From NCBI GenBank assembly GCA_012522855.1, contig JAAYJQ010000027.1, positions 1 to 48,941 on the forward strand: a stretch of DNA of 48,941 bases. Direction: 5' to 3'. Numbering within the stretch: position 1 is the stretch's first letter; each line of letters begins with the position of its first letter. Source of the stretch: Bacteroidales bacterium. Lineage in GTDB: Bacteria > Bacteroidota > Bacteroidia > Bacteroidales > UBA932. Both the position numbers and the translations under genes were made by a program. This document shows positions 1 to 8,800 of this stretch, one piece after another. Below the pieces are notes generated by a model. That model had not been told where the DNA came from. It worked only from the letters and a program-made list of their open reading frames with translations, and did not search any database.

Positions 1-74
1 ATGCCCCTCGACTTGCATGTGTTAAGCCTGCCGCTAGCGTTCATCCTGAGCCAGGATCAAACTCTTCTTGGTAT
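1..74 (-). rRNA. rrs: 16S ribosomal RNA, 5' end only
   Basis: Read on the minus strand, the first ~74 bases contain the universal 16S start AGAGTTTGATCCTGGCTCAG followed by GATGAACGCTAGC and a segment ending in AACACATGCAAGTCGAGGGGC. The rest of the gene lies beyond the left edge. The exact 5' end is placed by analogy, a few bases before the AGAGTTTGAT motif. The short reading frames over this stretch are not genes. Confidence 0.97.
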
Positions 75-238
75 AATAAAATAATCATGCCTCAAAGCGC
101 CGGACCCCGGCAACCGTCAAAAAAAAATAAGGAATCAACGCTCTCGATTCATTGTCGGTACTTGCTTGTACTTCCTTCAGCCTTTTCAATGAACTAGGTG
201 AAAAATCCCGCCCGGAAAAAAAACAACGGACGGGAATG

Positions 239-269
239 CAAAGATAACTAATTTTAGGGAAAAAACAAA
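239..269 (-). promoter_or_regulatory. rRNA operon promoter
   Basis: On the minus strand the -33 element TTTG (266-269) is followed after 19 nt by the -7 element TATCTTTG (239-246), an exact match to the Bacteroidota consensus TTTG-N19-21-TAnnTTTG. Transcription should start near 232, giving a leader of about 160 nt before the mature 16S. The -33 box lies only ~23 bp past the stop codon of the upstream dehydrogenase gene, with no terminator visible in between. Confidence 0.85.
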
Positions 270-292
270 TTTTTTTGATTTTTATCAGAACT

Positions 293-1636
293 TCAAGCAT
301 CGAGATCCCAGACGCCGCCCGGCGCGAAGAGAGAGTCGACCATTTCGTCGTAAACCATCGCTCGCTTTGCGAGATCCAGTAGGTTGAAGCGAAAACGCAT
401 CAGTTGCACCTTCGGAAACATATCCTTCATCATCTTGCGATCTACGCCGATCATGGAAGGGTCGTAGGGGGCGCCAGCGGCTTTGAACAGGGCATGCATC
501 TTTTTGAACGGATAGACTTGATCACGCAGTTTCCGTCTGAATTCAGGCCAGCATTTCTTGACCTTCGTCAGTTGGTCACGCACCACCTCAGCGGGGTTGT
601 ATTTCTTGGTGATTTCGGTGTAGCCGAGTTCAGGGACCGGGAAATCCCGGAAGAGCTCCAGCGCGCGCTTCTGCTCTTGCTCAAGAGTCGGCCATGCATG
701 TACGCATTTATCGACGTCAAGTTTCGTGAGGTCATACGAGAGAAATGTATCAAAGGCCGCGCACATCGCCAGCGTGCCGATCGCAACTTGAAATCCGTGT
801 GATTGAAGTTTGCCCTGAAAACGGAAATGGGTCATGTCAAGAATATGACTGAACAGGTGTTCGCAGCAAGAGGCGGGACGGCTGGACTGTGCCGCCTGCA
901 TGGCGAACCCGCTGAGCGTCAGGCCTTCAAAAAGATCTGCCACTGCCTGCGGTTCCGCATTGGCGACACCATCAGGGTTGGAAAGCATCTCGTCCAGCAC
1001 ATCCTGCAGCACATGCCATGCATCCGGGATAATAGGTTCTGTTCCCATCAAATCCGCGATCATCCACTCGGCTCCTGCAGGGACCTTCGCCGCAAGATCC
1101 GCATAGCCTGCAGCCGTCATTTCTTTCGGGGCGGCCGCGATCACATCAATGTCAGCGATGATGGCCACAGGGGCGGGACAAGAGAACGTCTGTTTTGCAT
1201 TCTGATAAGAAATCGAGGCTCCGAAGGACGAATAACCGTCCACGGAAGCAGCCGTAGGCAAGGCTAGATATTGCTGATTGTGGTGATGCGCGCAAAGCTT
1301 GCAGAGGTCGTTGATGACACCCGACCCCACGGAAAGCGCGATGAAATCCCCGTCGAGTTCCCTATCCACAAGTTCAACATACTTCCACTCGGCATGAAAC
1401 TCTTCTTCTTCGATGATGAACTTTTCCGTCGGAATCCCTGCCGCGGTAAACAGTTCGTACACTTTCTCTCCCAGAGCCGGCCAGGTGTTGATGTCGGCGA
1501 TGACTTTCGCTTTCTTGCCCGGAAACAATTCCCGGAAAACCTCGGGCGCCATAGCAGAAACCCCGGGGCCCATTTCAAAGATTTTCGTGTCGGTAGCGAT
1601 TTTCAACGCTTTCGCAATTCTTGCTTTTGAGTCCAT
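293..1636 (-). CDS. egsA: sn-glycerol-1-phosphate dehydrogenase (EgsA/AraM family)
   Basis: Predicted cytoplasmic metal- and NAD(P)-dependent enzyme of the dehydroquinate synthase/glycerol dehydrogenase superfamily that reduces dihydroxyacetone phosphate to sn-glycerol 1-phosphate. Visible motifs are the nucleotide-binding GSGVINDLCK (about residues 104-113), the family signature PTAASVDGY (127-135), the likely metal ligand Asp180 in AGYADLAAK, and His260 (RPASCCEH) and His280 (SHGFQVAIGT), the usual Asp/His/His set. At 447 aa it carries a C-terminal extension beyond the catalytic core. The ATG at 1636 was chosen; an upstream TTG at 1696 would overlap the preceding gene by 40 bp. It follows the secreted propeller gene by 20 bp and is probably cotranscribed with it. 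Glycerol dehydrogenase activity is the main alternative, but the PTAASVDGY signature favours the AraM/EgsA branch. Confidence 0.85.
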   Translation of the reverse strand: MDSKARIAKALKIATDTKIFEMGPGVSAMAPEVFRELFPGKKAKVIADINTWPALGEKVYELFTAAGIPTEKFIIEEEEFHAEWKYVELVDRELDGDFIALSVGSGVINDLCKLCAHHHNQQYLALPTAASVDGYSSFGASISYQNAKQTFSCPAPVAIIADIDVIAAAPKEMTAAGYADLAAKVPAGAEWMIADLMGTEPIIPDAWHVLQDVLDEMLSNPDGVANAEPQAVADLFEGLTLSGFAMQAAQSSRPASCCEHLFSHILDMTHFRFQGKLQSHGFQVAIGTLAMCAAFDTFLSYDLTKLDVDKCVHAWPTLEQEQKRALELFRDFPVPELGYTEITKKYNPAEVVRDQLTKVKKCWPEFRRKLRDQVYPFKKMHALFKAAGAPYDPSMIGVDRKMMKDMFPKVQLMRFRFNLLDLAKRAMVYDEMVDSLFAPGGVWDLDA

Positions 1637-1656
1637 AATTCTTTCGTATTTCAAAT

Positions 1657-2694
1657 TTAAAACCGTTCGAAGGGATTGTCCGGAATGCCGGTCCAACGAT
1701 AGAGGCGGGCATGCGTGTTTTGTTTTCCGTCAAGCGACCCGTTTTCCGAGATGTACCACAAACCATCGCCGGCCGGACATATTCCTGTAGCACCCCACTT
1801 GAAGTAGCTCCCCTGGATCGATCCGGTCCGAAAGTCGACCGTAAAGGTGGAATAGTTCGGCAGATGCGGCTTGCTCCCGGGATAGACCGCCAGGAAGAGG
1901 CAGCGAGAAGCGGGGTCGTAGGCCATGTTCTGCACACCGTAACGCGTATTCCCCGTGGGAATGAATATTTTTTCGGCAGGTTTTGCGGGTCCCGCTTCGC
2001 TGAACGTACCGAAACGGACCGTCCCGGCATATTTCCGAAGCTGGCAAAACCGGTATCGAAGCAGAATCTGGTTGTCATTGTCCGTCCGGGTCGTATCCCC
2101 GTAGATGCCGTAGGCGACATAGAGGAACTGCCTGCCGGACGCCTTGCCCAGCCGAGGCGCGATCGTGACCCCATCAATACCGGAGCAGCCGTACCGGTGA
2201 TCCAGCATCTTGCCACCGACGTTCACTTTCGCCGCATAGTCCTTGCCGGCTTCGCGGATGCAGACTACCTGGAAGGCCTCGTTGTCCTCTGAGTCCATGC
2301 CGACCGAAAGGACCTTGTCCACGTCGATAATTGCCACATAGAACAAGGAGCGCCCCTTGGCGAAGCCTGAAAGTCCCGCGCCGATCGCATCGTCCTTACA
2401 CTCAAGCGAAGCGTAAACCTTACGGTCTTCGGGGTTGAAGACCATGGCCCCGAGATGGCCTTGAATCTTGTCGATCGTCCCGAGAACCCTCCCGGCAAGA
2501 TCGGTCTTGATGAACTGCGTCGTGAAGGAAAAGTACATGTAACCCTTCTCCCGGTCAAGCGCGATGCCCTGCACATGATGGTTTCCGCCCTCGGCATAAA
2601 TATCCGTAGGCAGCCGGATTTCCGTGTCTGGCGTCTGCGCGAAAATTCCTGCCGAAAAAGACAGCGTCAACACCACGAAGAAGAGTTTTTTCAT
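1657..2694 (-). CDS. secreted protein of unknown function, possibly beta-propeller
   Basis: Encodes about 345 aa beginning with a clear Sec signal peptide (MKKLFFVVLTLSFSAGIFAQ), so the mature protein is probably periplasmic. The body is rich in short beta-strand-like segments with repeated patterns of the type GIALD..KGYMYFSF, GAMVFNPEDRKVYASL, VQNMAYDPASRCLFLAV and GATGICPAGDGLWYIS. These resemble the blades of an SMP-30/NHL-like propeller, but I do not recognise a named family. The start at 2694 puts the signal peptide at the N-terminus; an ATG at 2703 is also possible, and a TTG at 2712 is less likely. It precedes the glycerol-1-phosphate dehydrogenase by 20 bp. No convincing promoter was found in the 126 bp upstream. 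Confidence 0.75.
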   Translation of the reverse strand: MKKLFFVVLTLSFSAGIFAQTPDTEIRLPTDIYAEGGNHHVQGIALDREKGYMYFSFTTQFIKTDLAGRVLGTIDKIQGHLGAMVFNPEDRKVYASLECKDDAIGAGLSGFAKGRSLFYVAIIDVDKVLSVGMDSEDNEAFQVVCIREAGKDYAAKVNVGGKMLDHRYGCSGIDGVTIAPRLGKASGRQFLYVAYGIYGDTTRTDNDNQILLRYRFCQLRKYAGTVRFGTFSEAGPAKPAEKIFIPTGNTRYGVQNMAYDPASRCLFLAVYPGSKPHLPNYSTFTVDFRTGSIQGSYFKWGATGICPAGDGLWYISENGSLDGKQNTHARLYRWTGIPDNPFERF

Positions 2695-2820
2695 GTCGAT
2701 CATTCGTGTCAAATATTATATATCTTCCCGGTCCGAGTGACCTGGGTATCGCGCCGTAAAAATAGTATTTTTCCATCAATCGAGGAAATCAACTTTCCCC
2801 GGCGAGCGAGTGAAGCATTG

Positions 2821-3903
2821 TTATTTGTGCCAGATCGCATATTTGGATTTGAAATTGAACCATTCGCCCCAGCCCATGATCACATAGGGCTTGGTTAACT
2901 TATAGACCTCGCCGAACTTGTAGTAGGTAAGCCAGAAGGCCTCGCGATGGTCGATCGTATGGCCGAGTTCGTTTTCATGCCCCGAGATGATCAGTTTCGG
3001 GTTGAAGCCCTTCACGTAGTCGTTGAAGTCATTGCTCCAGCAGTTTATGATCAAAACGTCCAGGTCTTTGACTTCCTTTCCTATTTCGCGGATCCAGACC
3101 ATGTCCTCCTGATTGTGCTGGTCGCCTAAGTGGGCGACTGAAAATCCGTTAGGAAGATAGAAGACATAAATGTTGTTGATCAGTTCATCCTGATGCCCCG
3201 GAAATACCTTTACCTTGACCTCGTAATCAGTAAATTGTACCTTCATTTCCTTCGGCTTGTCCCAGCGGATAAGACTGACCCCCTCGTCAGTCGTGACATA
3301 GTTGGCAATGGCATAAACAGGCTTCTCATCGACAGTGAACATGCTGACGACATTGTCGTCGCAATGGTCGCTGTGGTTATGGGTGATGAAAAGGGCTTCG
3401 CAGTATGCAACCAGCCTCCTCATCTGCTCGTCAGCGATTAGAGTACCGGATTTGCCGCAGAGATCCACTGCTATGGTAACCTCGCGCGACCGGATGACGA
3501 ATCCATCGTTGTAGATCTTGTAGATTTTGACGCGTTCGTTTTTGTTCATCGGCTTCTCAAGATCCGACAAGACTCTGTCAACCCTGGATGCGAGGAAGTC
3601 CTTGATCAGGTCGCTGCCGTCGTATCTGGTGTCATGCAGTACGGCGTCCAACATATAAAGAGCCTGCTTGCGTACAAGGTTTGGTTTTAGAGCCCGCTTG
3701 CCTGAAAGGTTTGGTTTTATTGAAGGAGGATTCTGGTCAAGAGCCTCATTCACAAGGTCCAGTATCACCATGCCCTGAGCGTTCAGATAATTCTCCGGGC
3801 TTCCCCAATAGTGAAGTTCTCTTTCCGCTGTTTGAGCGTATCCCATGATTGGCAGAAAAACCGCCATCTGCAGGATAATAAATGCTTTGTTCAGTTTGTT
3901 CAT
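2821..3903 (-). CDS. secreted metallo-beta-lactamase-fold hydrolase
   Basis: A 360-aa protein with a signal peptide (cleavage probably after GYAQ, residue ~24) and an MBL-fold catalytic domain. The zinc motif HNHSDH (175-180, HxHxDH) is intact. Further candidate ligands are His237 (PGHQ), Asp261 in HLGDQHN and His309 in SGHENELGH. The layout resembles UlaG-like hydrolases, but the substrate cannot be read from the sequence. The N-terminal ~120 residues are helical-looking and not part of the MBL core; they contain a 10-residue tandem duplication (see the repeat at 3661-3720). The gene lies 162 bp downstream of a susD-like gene, beyond two hairpins, and a -7-like TATATTTG (3981-3988) suggests its own promoter. 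A role with the neighbouring SusC/D pair is inferred from position only. Confidence 0.8.
   Translation of the reverse strand: MNKLNKAFIILQMAVFLPIMGYAQTAERELHYWGSPENYLNAQGMVILDLVNEALDQNPPSIKPNLSGKRALKPNLVRKQALYMLDAVLHDTRYDGSDLIKDFLASRVDRVLSDLEKPMNKNERVKIYKIYNDGFVIRSREVTIAVDLCGKSGTLIADEQMRRLVAYCEALFITHNHSDHCDDNVVSMFTVDEKPVYAIANYVTTDEGVSLIRWDKPKEMKVQFTDYEVKVKVFPGHQDELINNIYVFYLPNGFSVAHLGDQHNQEDMVWIREIGKEVKDLDVLIINCWSNDFNDYVKGFNPKLIISGHENELGHTIDHREAFWLTYYKFGEVYKLTKPYVIMGWGEWFNFKSKYAIWHK
3661..3720 (-). repeat. in-frame 30-bp tandem duplication inside the MBL gene
   Basis: Two adjacent 30-bp units (3661-3690 and 3691-3720) match at 25 of 30 positions. They encode KPNLSGKRAL and KPNLVRKQAL (residues 63-82 of the hydrolase), so the duplication preserves the frame. 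It sits in the non-catalytic N-terminal part. Confidence 0.85.
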
Positions 3904-3980
3904 TACTTTTGCGTTTATGGTCTTGTCTCAACTTCTTTTTGTCCCGGTAGCCGCAATCATTTTGCCAATCGGATCCGCGT

Positions 3981-4049
3981 CAAATATAAGCAAAATCTCC
4001 TGGGCCATACCGTGGCCCAGGAAGATATTTGCCGGCAATTTCGTTGCCG
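3981..4049 (-). terminator. two hairpins after the first susD, plus a -7-like element
   Basis: Just past the susD stop codon, on the minus strand, lies a hairpin with arms CGGCAA/TTGCCG (4033-4038 and 4044-4049). A perfect 10-bp stem, TCCTGGGCCA/TGGCCCAGGA, follows (3998-4007 and 4013-4022) with a 5-nt loop. Only a short T tract (GATTTTG) comes after it, so this may be a weak terminator or an mRNA processing/stability element. The same stretch contains TATATTTG (3981-3988, minus strand), a perfect -7 match for a downstream promoter, but no TTTG is found 19-21 nt upstream. Confidence 0.55.
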
Positions 4050-4065
4050 AGATTCTTTATGACTG

Positions 4066-5808
4066 TTACCAGCCCTGTTTCTGATAAGCCTTCCATTCCG
4101 GTGTACGATCAAGCTCAACCTGTGGGACAGGCCATACATTATGCTTGGAAGGGTAGCTCATGGTGTAGATCTTGTTTCCCCAGATTGTCGTCGCATCGCC
4201 CTTCACGACCTCGGCACCGATGCCCCAGCGACGGATGTCGAAGAAGCGGTGTCCTTCAAAAGGAAGCTCGCGGGCGCGCTCGTCGCGGATGTACTTGCGA
4301 AGATCGTCGCCGCTCTTGCTGATTGCAGGCATGTTGACGCGCGCACGCACCTGATTGACATATCCACAAGCCTTGGAATCCTGTCCGAGTTCATTGCTGC
4401 ACTCCGCAGCCATGAGCATCACGTCGGCGAGACGGATGACCGGCCATTCGAAAGGAGCGTTGTTATATTCACCTCCGAGATTGCCTTCAATGACGAACTT
4501 GCGCACGAAGTAGGAAGGTGTGAAACCACCGTTGTTGTTGCGGAGGCAACCATTTCCTTCGCTGGGTCCGAACTTGCTGACGTTTGTGTTCACCAAGTAG
4601 TAGTTGAACAACTGAGGGTTCGAACCGGCGTCAGTTCCAAGGTAGGTTGAATATGGAGTGATCGCGGTGACCATCAGGCGAGGGTCTCTTTCTCGATATG
4701 CCTTTGCCATTGCAGCAGTGTCTGACTGAAGGAGGTCTTCAACATAGGCCTTCCCATCCTTGACGTTGATCGTGACGGCAGTGAGGTCGCGACGCTTTGC
4801 AAGGTTTCCATTCGTCCATCCAGGGAGATATTCTTCCCAATTGAAAGCGCTTCCGTCCTTCTTTTCGTAGAGATCGATAAGTTTCGAAGAAGGATTCATG
4901 CGGTCAGTCGGAATCTGGCGAAGTGAACTCTTGTTACCCATCAGGGCGGTTGTCTGCGAACCGTAGGAGTTGGAGTACTGAATGCTGAATATCATCTCAG
5001 GACATCTTTTTCCGACATCCCAGGTCTTGAAGACATGTGCATAGTCCGGATCAAGTGCGAGCTTAGTAGAACCATAGGCAATACCATTGTTGATAACATT
5101 GTCAAAGTCAACCAAAGCTCCGGAATAGTCCTTGCCATAGAGCTTGACCTTTCCTCTGAGCGCTATTGCCGCCCATTTGGTCGCGCGGCCGTAGTTATTG
5201 GTGTCCCATGCTGAAGGTAAAGCTTTTTCCGCGTCATTCAGGTCAACGATGATTTTCTCGCGGACTTCCGCCGCCGATGAGAACTCGACATACATGTTGC
5301 TGAATTTGTCGGCAAGAATGCAAGTCTCGTCATAGTAAGGAATGTCCCCGAAGAGGCAGGTTAGCCTGAAATATCCGAGGGCGCGAAGGAACTTGGCCTC
5401 TGCGATTCCCTGATCCCTCATCGCTGCCGTAATCTCTCCGGCTCCAGTCCCTACTTCCGCATTGGAGAGCAGTCTGATTGTGGTATTCGCTCTCTGTACT
5501 ACGTTGTAGGTCTGTGTCCAGCAACCGGAGAACCAACCGTCCGAATAGGATGAAATACCCATCGCATAGTTCTGGAAGTAGTCTCCGTTGGCAATGTCGG
5601 TGACACTGTCGAACAGGAAGTCATATCCGAAAGTCCAAGGATTCTTGATCTGGGTATAAGTTCCGGCCATGAGTTTGGTCACATCGCTGGCACGGTCCAG
5701 GAAGTTATTCTCACCGATCGCATCGTGCGGATAGTAGTCCAGCCCCCAGCATCCTGAGAGGAATATGGCCGCTATTGTTGCAGTAATCGTATTAAGTATC
5801 TTTTTCAT
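4066..5808 (-). CDS. SusD/RagB-family outer-membrane lipoprotein
   Basis: A 580-aa nutrient-binding lipoprotein of the SusD/RagB family, predicted to act as the surface lid over its SusC partner. Lipoprotein signal MKKILNTITATIAAIFLSGCW gives lipidation at the Cys of LSGC. Typical features are the N-terminal alternating helical (TPR-like) region with YFRLTCLFGDIPYYDE, a sequence common in SusD proteins, and the C-terminal RDERARELPFEGHRFFDIRRWG block. The ATG at 5808 is preferred over a TTG at 5817. The susC-like gene ends 12 bp upstream, so the two are one transcriptional unit. Ligand specificity cannot be predicted; the pair is unlike the second SusC/D pair of the window in sequence and length. 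Confidence 0.93.
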   Translation of the reverse strand: MKKILNTITATIAAIFLSGCWGLDYYPHDAIGENNFLDRASDVTKLMAGTYTQIKNPWTFGYDFLFDSVTDIANGDYFQNYAMGISSYSDGWFSGCWTQTYNVVQRANTTIRLLSNAEVGTGAGEITAAMRDQGIAEAKFLRALGYFRLTCLFGDIPYYDETCILADKFSNMYVEFSSAAEVREKIIVDLNDAEKALPSAWDTNNYGRATKWAAIALRGKVKLYGKDYSGALVDFDNVINNGIAYGSTKLALDPDYAHVFKTWDVGKRCPEMIFSIQYSNSYGSQTTALMGNKSSLRQIPTDRMNPSSKLIDLYEKKDGSAFNWEEYLPGWTNGNLAKRRDLTAVTINVKDGKAYVEDLLQSDTAAMAKAYRERDPRLMVTAITPYSTYLGTDAGSNPQLFNYYLVNTNVSKFGPSEGNGCLRNNNGGFTPSYFVRKFVIEGNLGGEYNNAPFEWPVIRLADVMLMAAECSNELGQDSKACGYVNQVRARVNMPAISKSGDDLRKYIRDERARELPFEGHRFFDIRRWGIGAEVVKGDATTIWGNKIYTMSYPSKHNVWPVPQVELDRTPEWKAYQKQGW

Positions 5809-5820
5809 GACTCTCAATTT

Positions 5821-8800
5821 TTATAAAGTTATCGTTACGCCAAAGGTCGTGACCTTGTTGATAGGGTGGTTCTGGACTGCACGTCCCTGAGCGAGTTCAG
5901 GGTCCATGCCGGGCCACTTCGTGATTGTGAGCGTATTGTCAAGGCTGAGGTAGAAGCGGAGCCTGCTGACAAAGAATTTGCGTGTAAGTGTCTCGGGAAG
6001 GGTGTAACCGAGTTGTACGTTTCTCAAACGCAGATATGAACGGTTGTACATCCAGAAGGTGCTGAGCTGCTCGTTCCTCCCGTCTCCCATGAGAAGCCTC
6101 GGGAATGTCGCCGTCTCAGCGTTTTCAGCCGTCCATGCACCCTGGGCTATCGTGCGATTGAGCGTGTAGCCCCATGCAGGAGTAGAACGCCAAACGACGT
6201 CACAGAGAACGTCCTTCCAGTTTGCGACACCATTGATGATCATGGACAAGTCAAAGCCCTTCCACTCTGCTCCGAGAGAAAGACCGTAACTCCAGGAAGG
6301 CTGGTTGCCGTTGCTTTTCTTGACACGGTCATCAGCATTCAGTACACCGTCGCCGTTCATGTCCTTGTAGAGGATGTCTCCGAGTTCCGGCTTCTGGAGA
6401 GAAGAAAACATATTCGGATTGGAAGCGATGATCCGGTCGCGGTAGGCGATGTCGTCCGGTGTCTTGAGAATGCGGTCGGCCTCGTAGATGTAAAGGTAGT
6501 TGATCGGCTCGCCTTCCTTGATAGAGTACGTCCCTACTGAAGGAGTAGCGAAGTCAATCACTTTATTCTTGTTGTAGGCTGCGTTGGCGCTTATCCAGTA
6601 TGTAACGTCCTCGCCGATCATGTCGTTCCACCGCATCTGTACTTCAAATCCCCTGTTGTCAACCACCGCAGCATTCTGCTTCGGGACTCCTACGGTGCCG
6701 ATTGTGAGAGATGCCGGGAGTGAGAGGAGGATTCCGTCCGTAAGTTTGTCATAAACTTCAGCGTTTCCGGTAAGCCTTCCATCAAACGCGCCGAAGTCAA
6801 CACCGACGTTGGTGACAGTCGTCCTTTCCCATGTAATCTTATTGTTGGCGATGTTGTTCTGCGACATACCGCCGATTGTCGTTCCGTTGTTCAGGACGTA
6901 ATTCGCAGCGCCGAATACCGTCTGCCATTCGTATAGACCGGACCAGTTCCAGCGGCCGTCATATCCTCCAAGGACGTTGTTCCCGAGTGAACCCCATGAA
7001 GCGCGGAGCTTAAGGAAGTTGAACAGGCCGCCCTTGTTGAAGAATGGCTCTTCGCTTATTAGCCATCCCGCAGAGAATGAAGGGAAATAGCCCCATCGGT
7101 GCTCAGGAGAGAACTTGGATGAACCATCGGCGCGGAAGTTTGCCTCGAACAGATACTTGTCTGCCCAGTTGAGATTGAGCCTTGCAAAGTATGAGCGCAT
7201 CGCCCATTCCTGGCGATTACCTCGGATGTTGGCGTTGAAGTTCCTGGAGGTGTTCATCACATCCCATTCGATGAGACGGTAGTCGTTGTGCTCACCGGGA
7301 GCAAGACTCTCATCGTTGTACTTGCGGGCTGCATTGAAGCGATACTGCCAGAATTCACCGGATGTACCGGCAATGGCATTGAGCTTGAGGTTACCGATCT
7401 CCTTGTTGTAACGCGCGACAAGATCCGCGGTCTGGTAGGTGTATTTGTACCACCATTTCCGGTTATAAACTGCTACGGTCTTGAGCGTGCGGACAGGCTC
7501 CTCAGGGTAAAAGTTCCAAAGGTCCATGTCCTGAAGTACCTGTTCGATTTCGTTGTCCTTATAATTGTAGGTGTAAGTTCCTTCAATCTCGAATCCCTTG
7601 AAAGGGGTCACCTTGACGGAGAATCTCGGAATCGCGCTCATCGTGACGTCAGGAATATCGTGCTTGTAGAAGTTCATACGACGGAAAGCATTGGCATTGC
7701 GCTGTCCCGTGTTATCCTCAGGGTTATTGTACTCGCCGTAGCGTCCGTCGGGAGAGACCAAGACAATACCGGGGGAGCCGGCTGCCGCCCCCCAGCTGAT
7801 GGCGTCTCCACCAGTCGATGCAGTGGAGGAGTTGGGATCCATCTCGCTGCGGAATGCGGAAATATTCAGACCCATGGTGAGGAACTTCGTCACGTCAACC
7901 TCAATGTTGGACCTGAAGCTGATTTTCTGGTAGTCTGTCCATTTGATGACGCCGGGGTTATCGTAGAAGTTTCCCGAGACGTAGTAGCGCACGTTGTCGG
8001 TGCCTCCTTGGAGGGAAATGGTGTGGTCCTGAACGCGGGCGGTGCGGAAGTAAACCTTCGTCCAGTCCGTATTCGGCCAGCGCAGCTTGCTCTTTGGGTC
8101 CGTATCCTTCTCATGGGAGCGCCATTCGTCAATCTTGCCCTGTGAGAAATAAGGAGAAAGACCGCGGTTTGCACGGGCATCGTTCATGTATTCCATGTAG
8201 GTGGCGTAGTTGGACTCGATGTTGAAGTAGTCGGCATCGGTGTTTGCGCGTTCCAATGAATACTTGCCGTTGTATGTTACGGTCGGGGCACCGGACTTTC
8301 CTTTCTTGGTCGTAATGAGGATGACTCCGTTTGCGGCACGGGAACCATAGATTGCTGATGAGGCGGCATCCTTAAGGATTGATATGTTCTCTACATCTGT
8401 CGGATTGACGTCGTCCATGCTGGAGACATTGCCGTCAACGACTACGAGAGGAGACGCGTCGTTGGTTGTACCGGTGCCACGAATCCTGAGGGAAGCGCTG
8501 TTCGCTCCCGGACGAGATCCTGAAGAATTGTTCGCCGTAGCGACAAGCCCGGGAGCCGCACCCGCGAGGAGGTTGGAGATCGTGTTGGTGGAACGCCTGT
8601 TGATGTCTTTCTCCACGTTGATGGTGGAAACGGCACCGGTCAGGTTAGCCTTTTTCTGGGTGGCGTAACCCACAACCACGGTTTCTTCAAGGGACATCGC
8701 ATCTTCCGCAAGGGTGATGATGATGTTGTCCCTGTTGTTCACTACGACCGCTTGGGTCAAATAACCGATGCATGACACTTCGAGAGTGGCGTCGCCGTCA

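Noticed and set aside
85..300. 71-aa minus-strand reading frame next to the 16S gene
   Set aside because: It lies in the rRNA leader and promoter region and has no signal or motif; the promoter elements at 239-269 explain the sequence.
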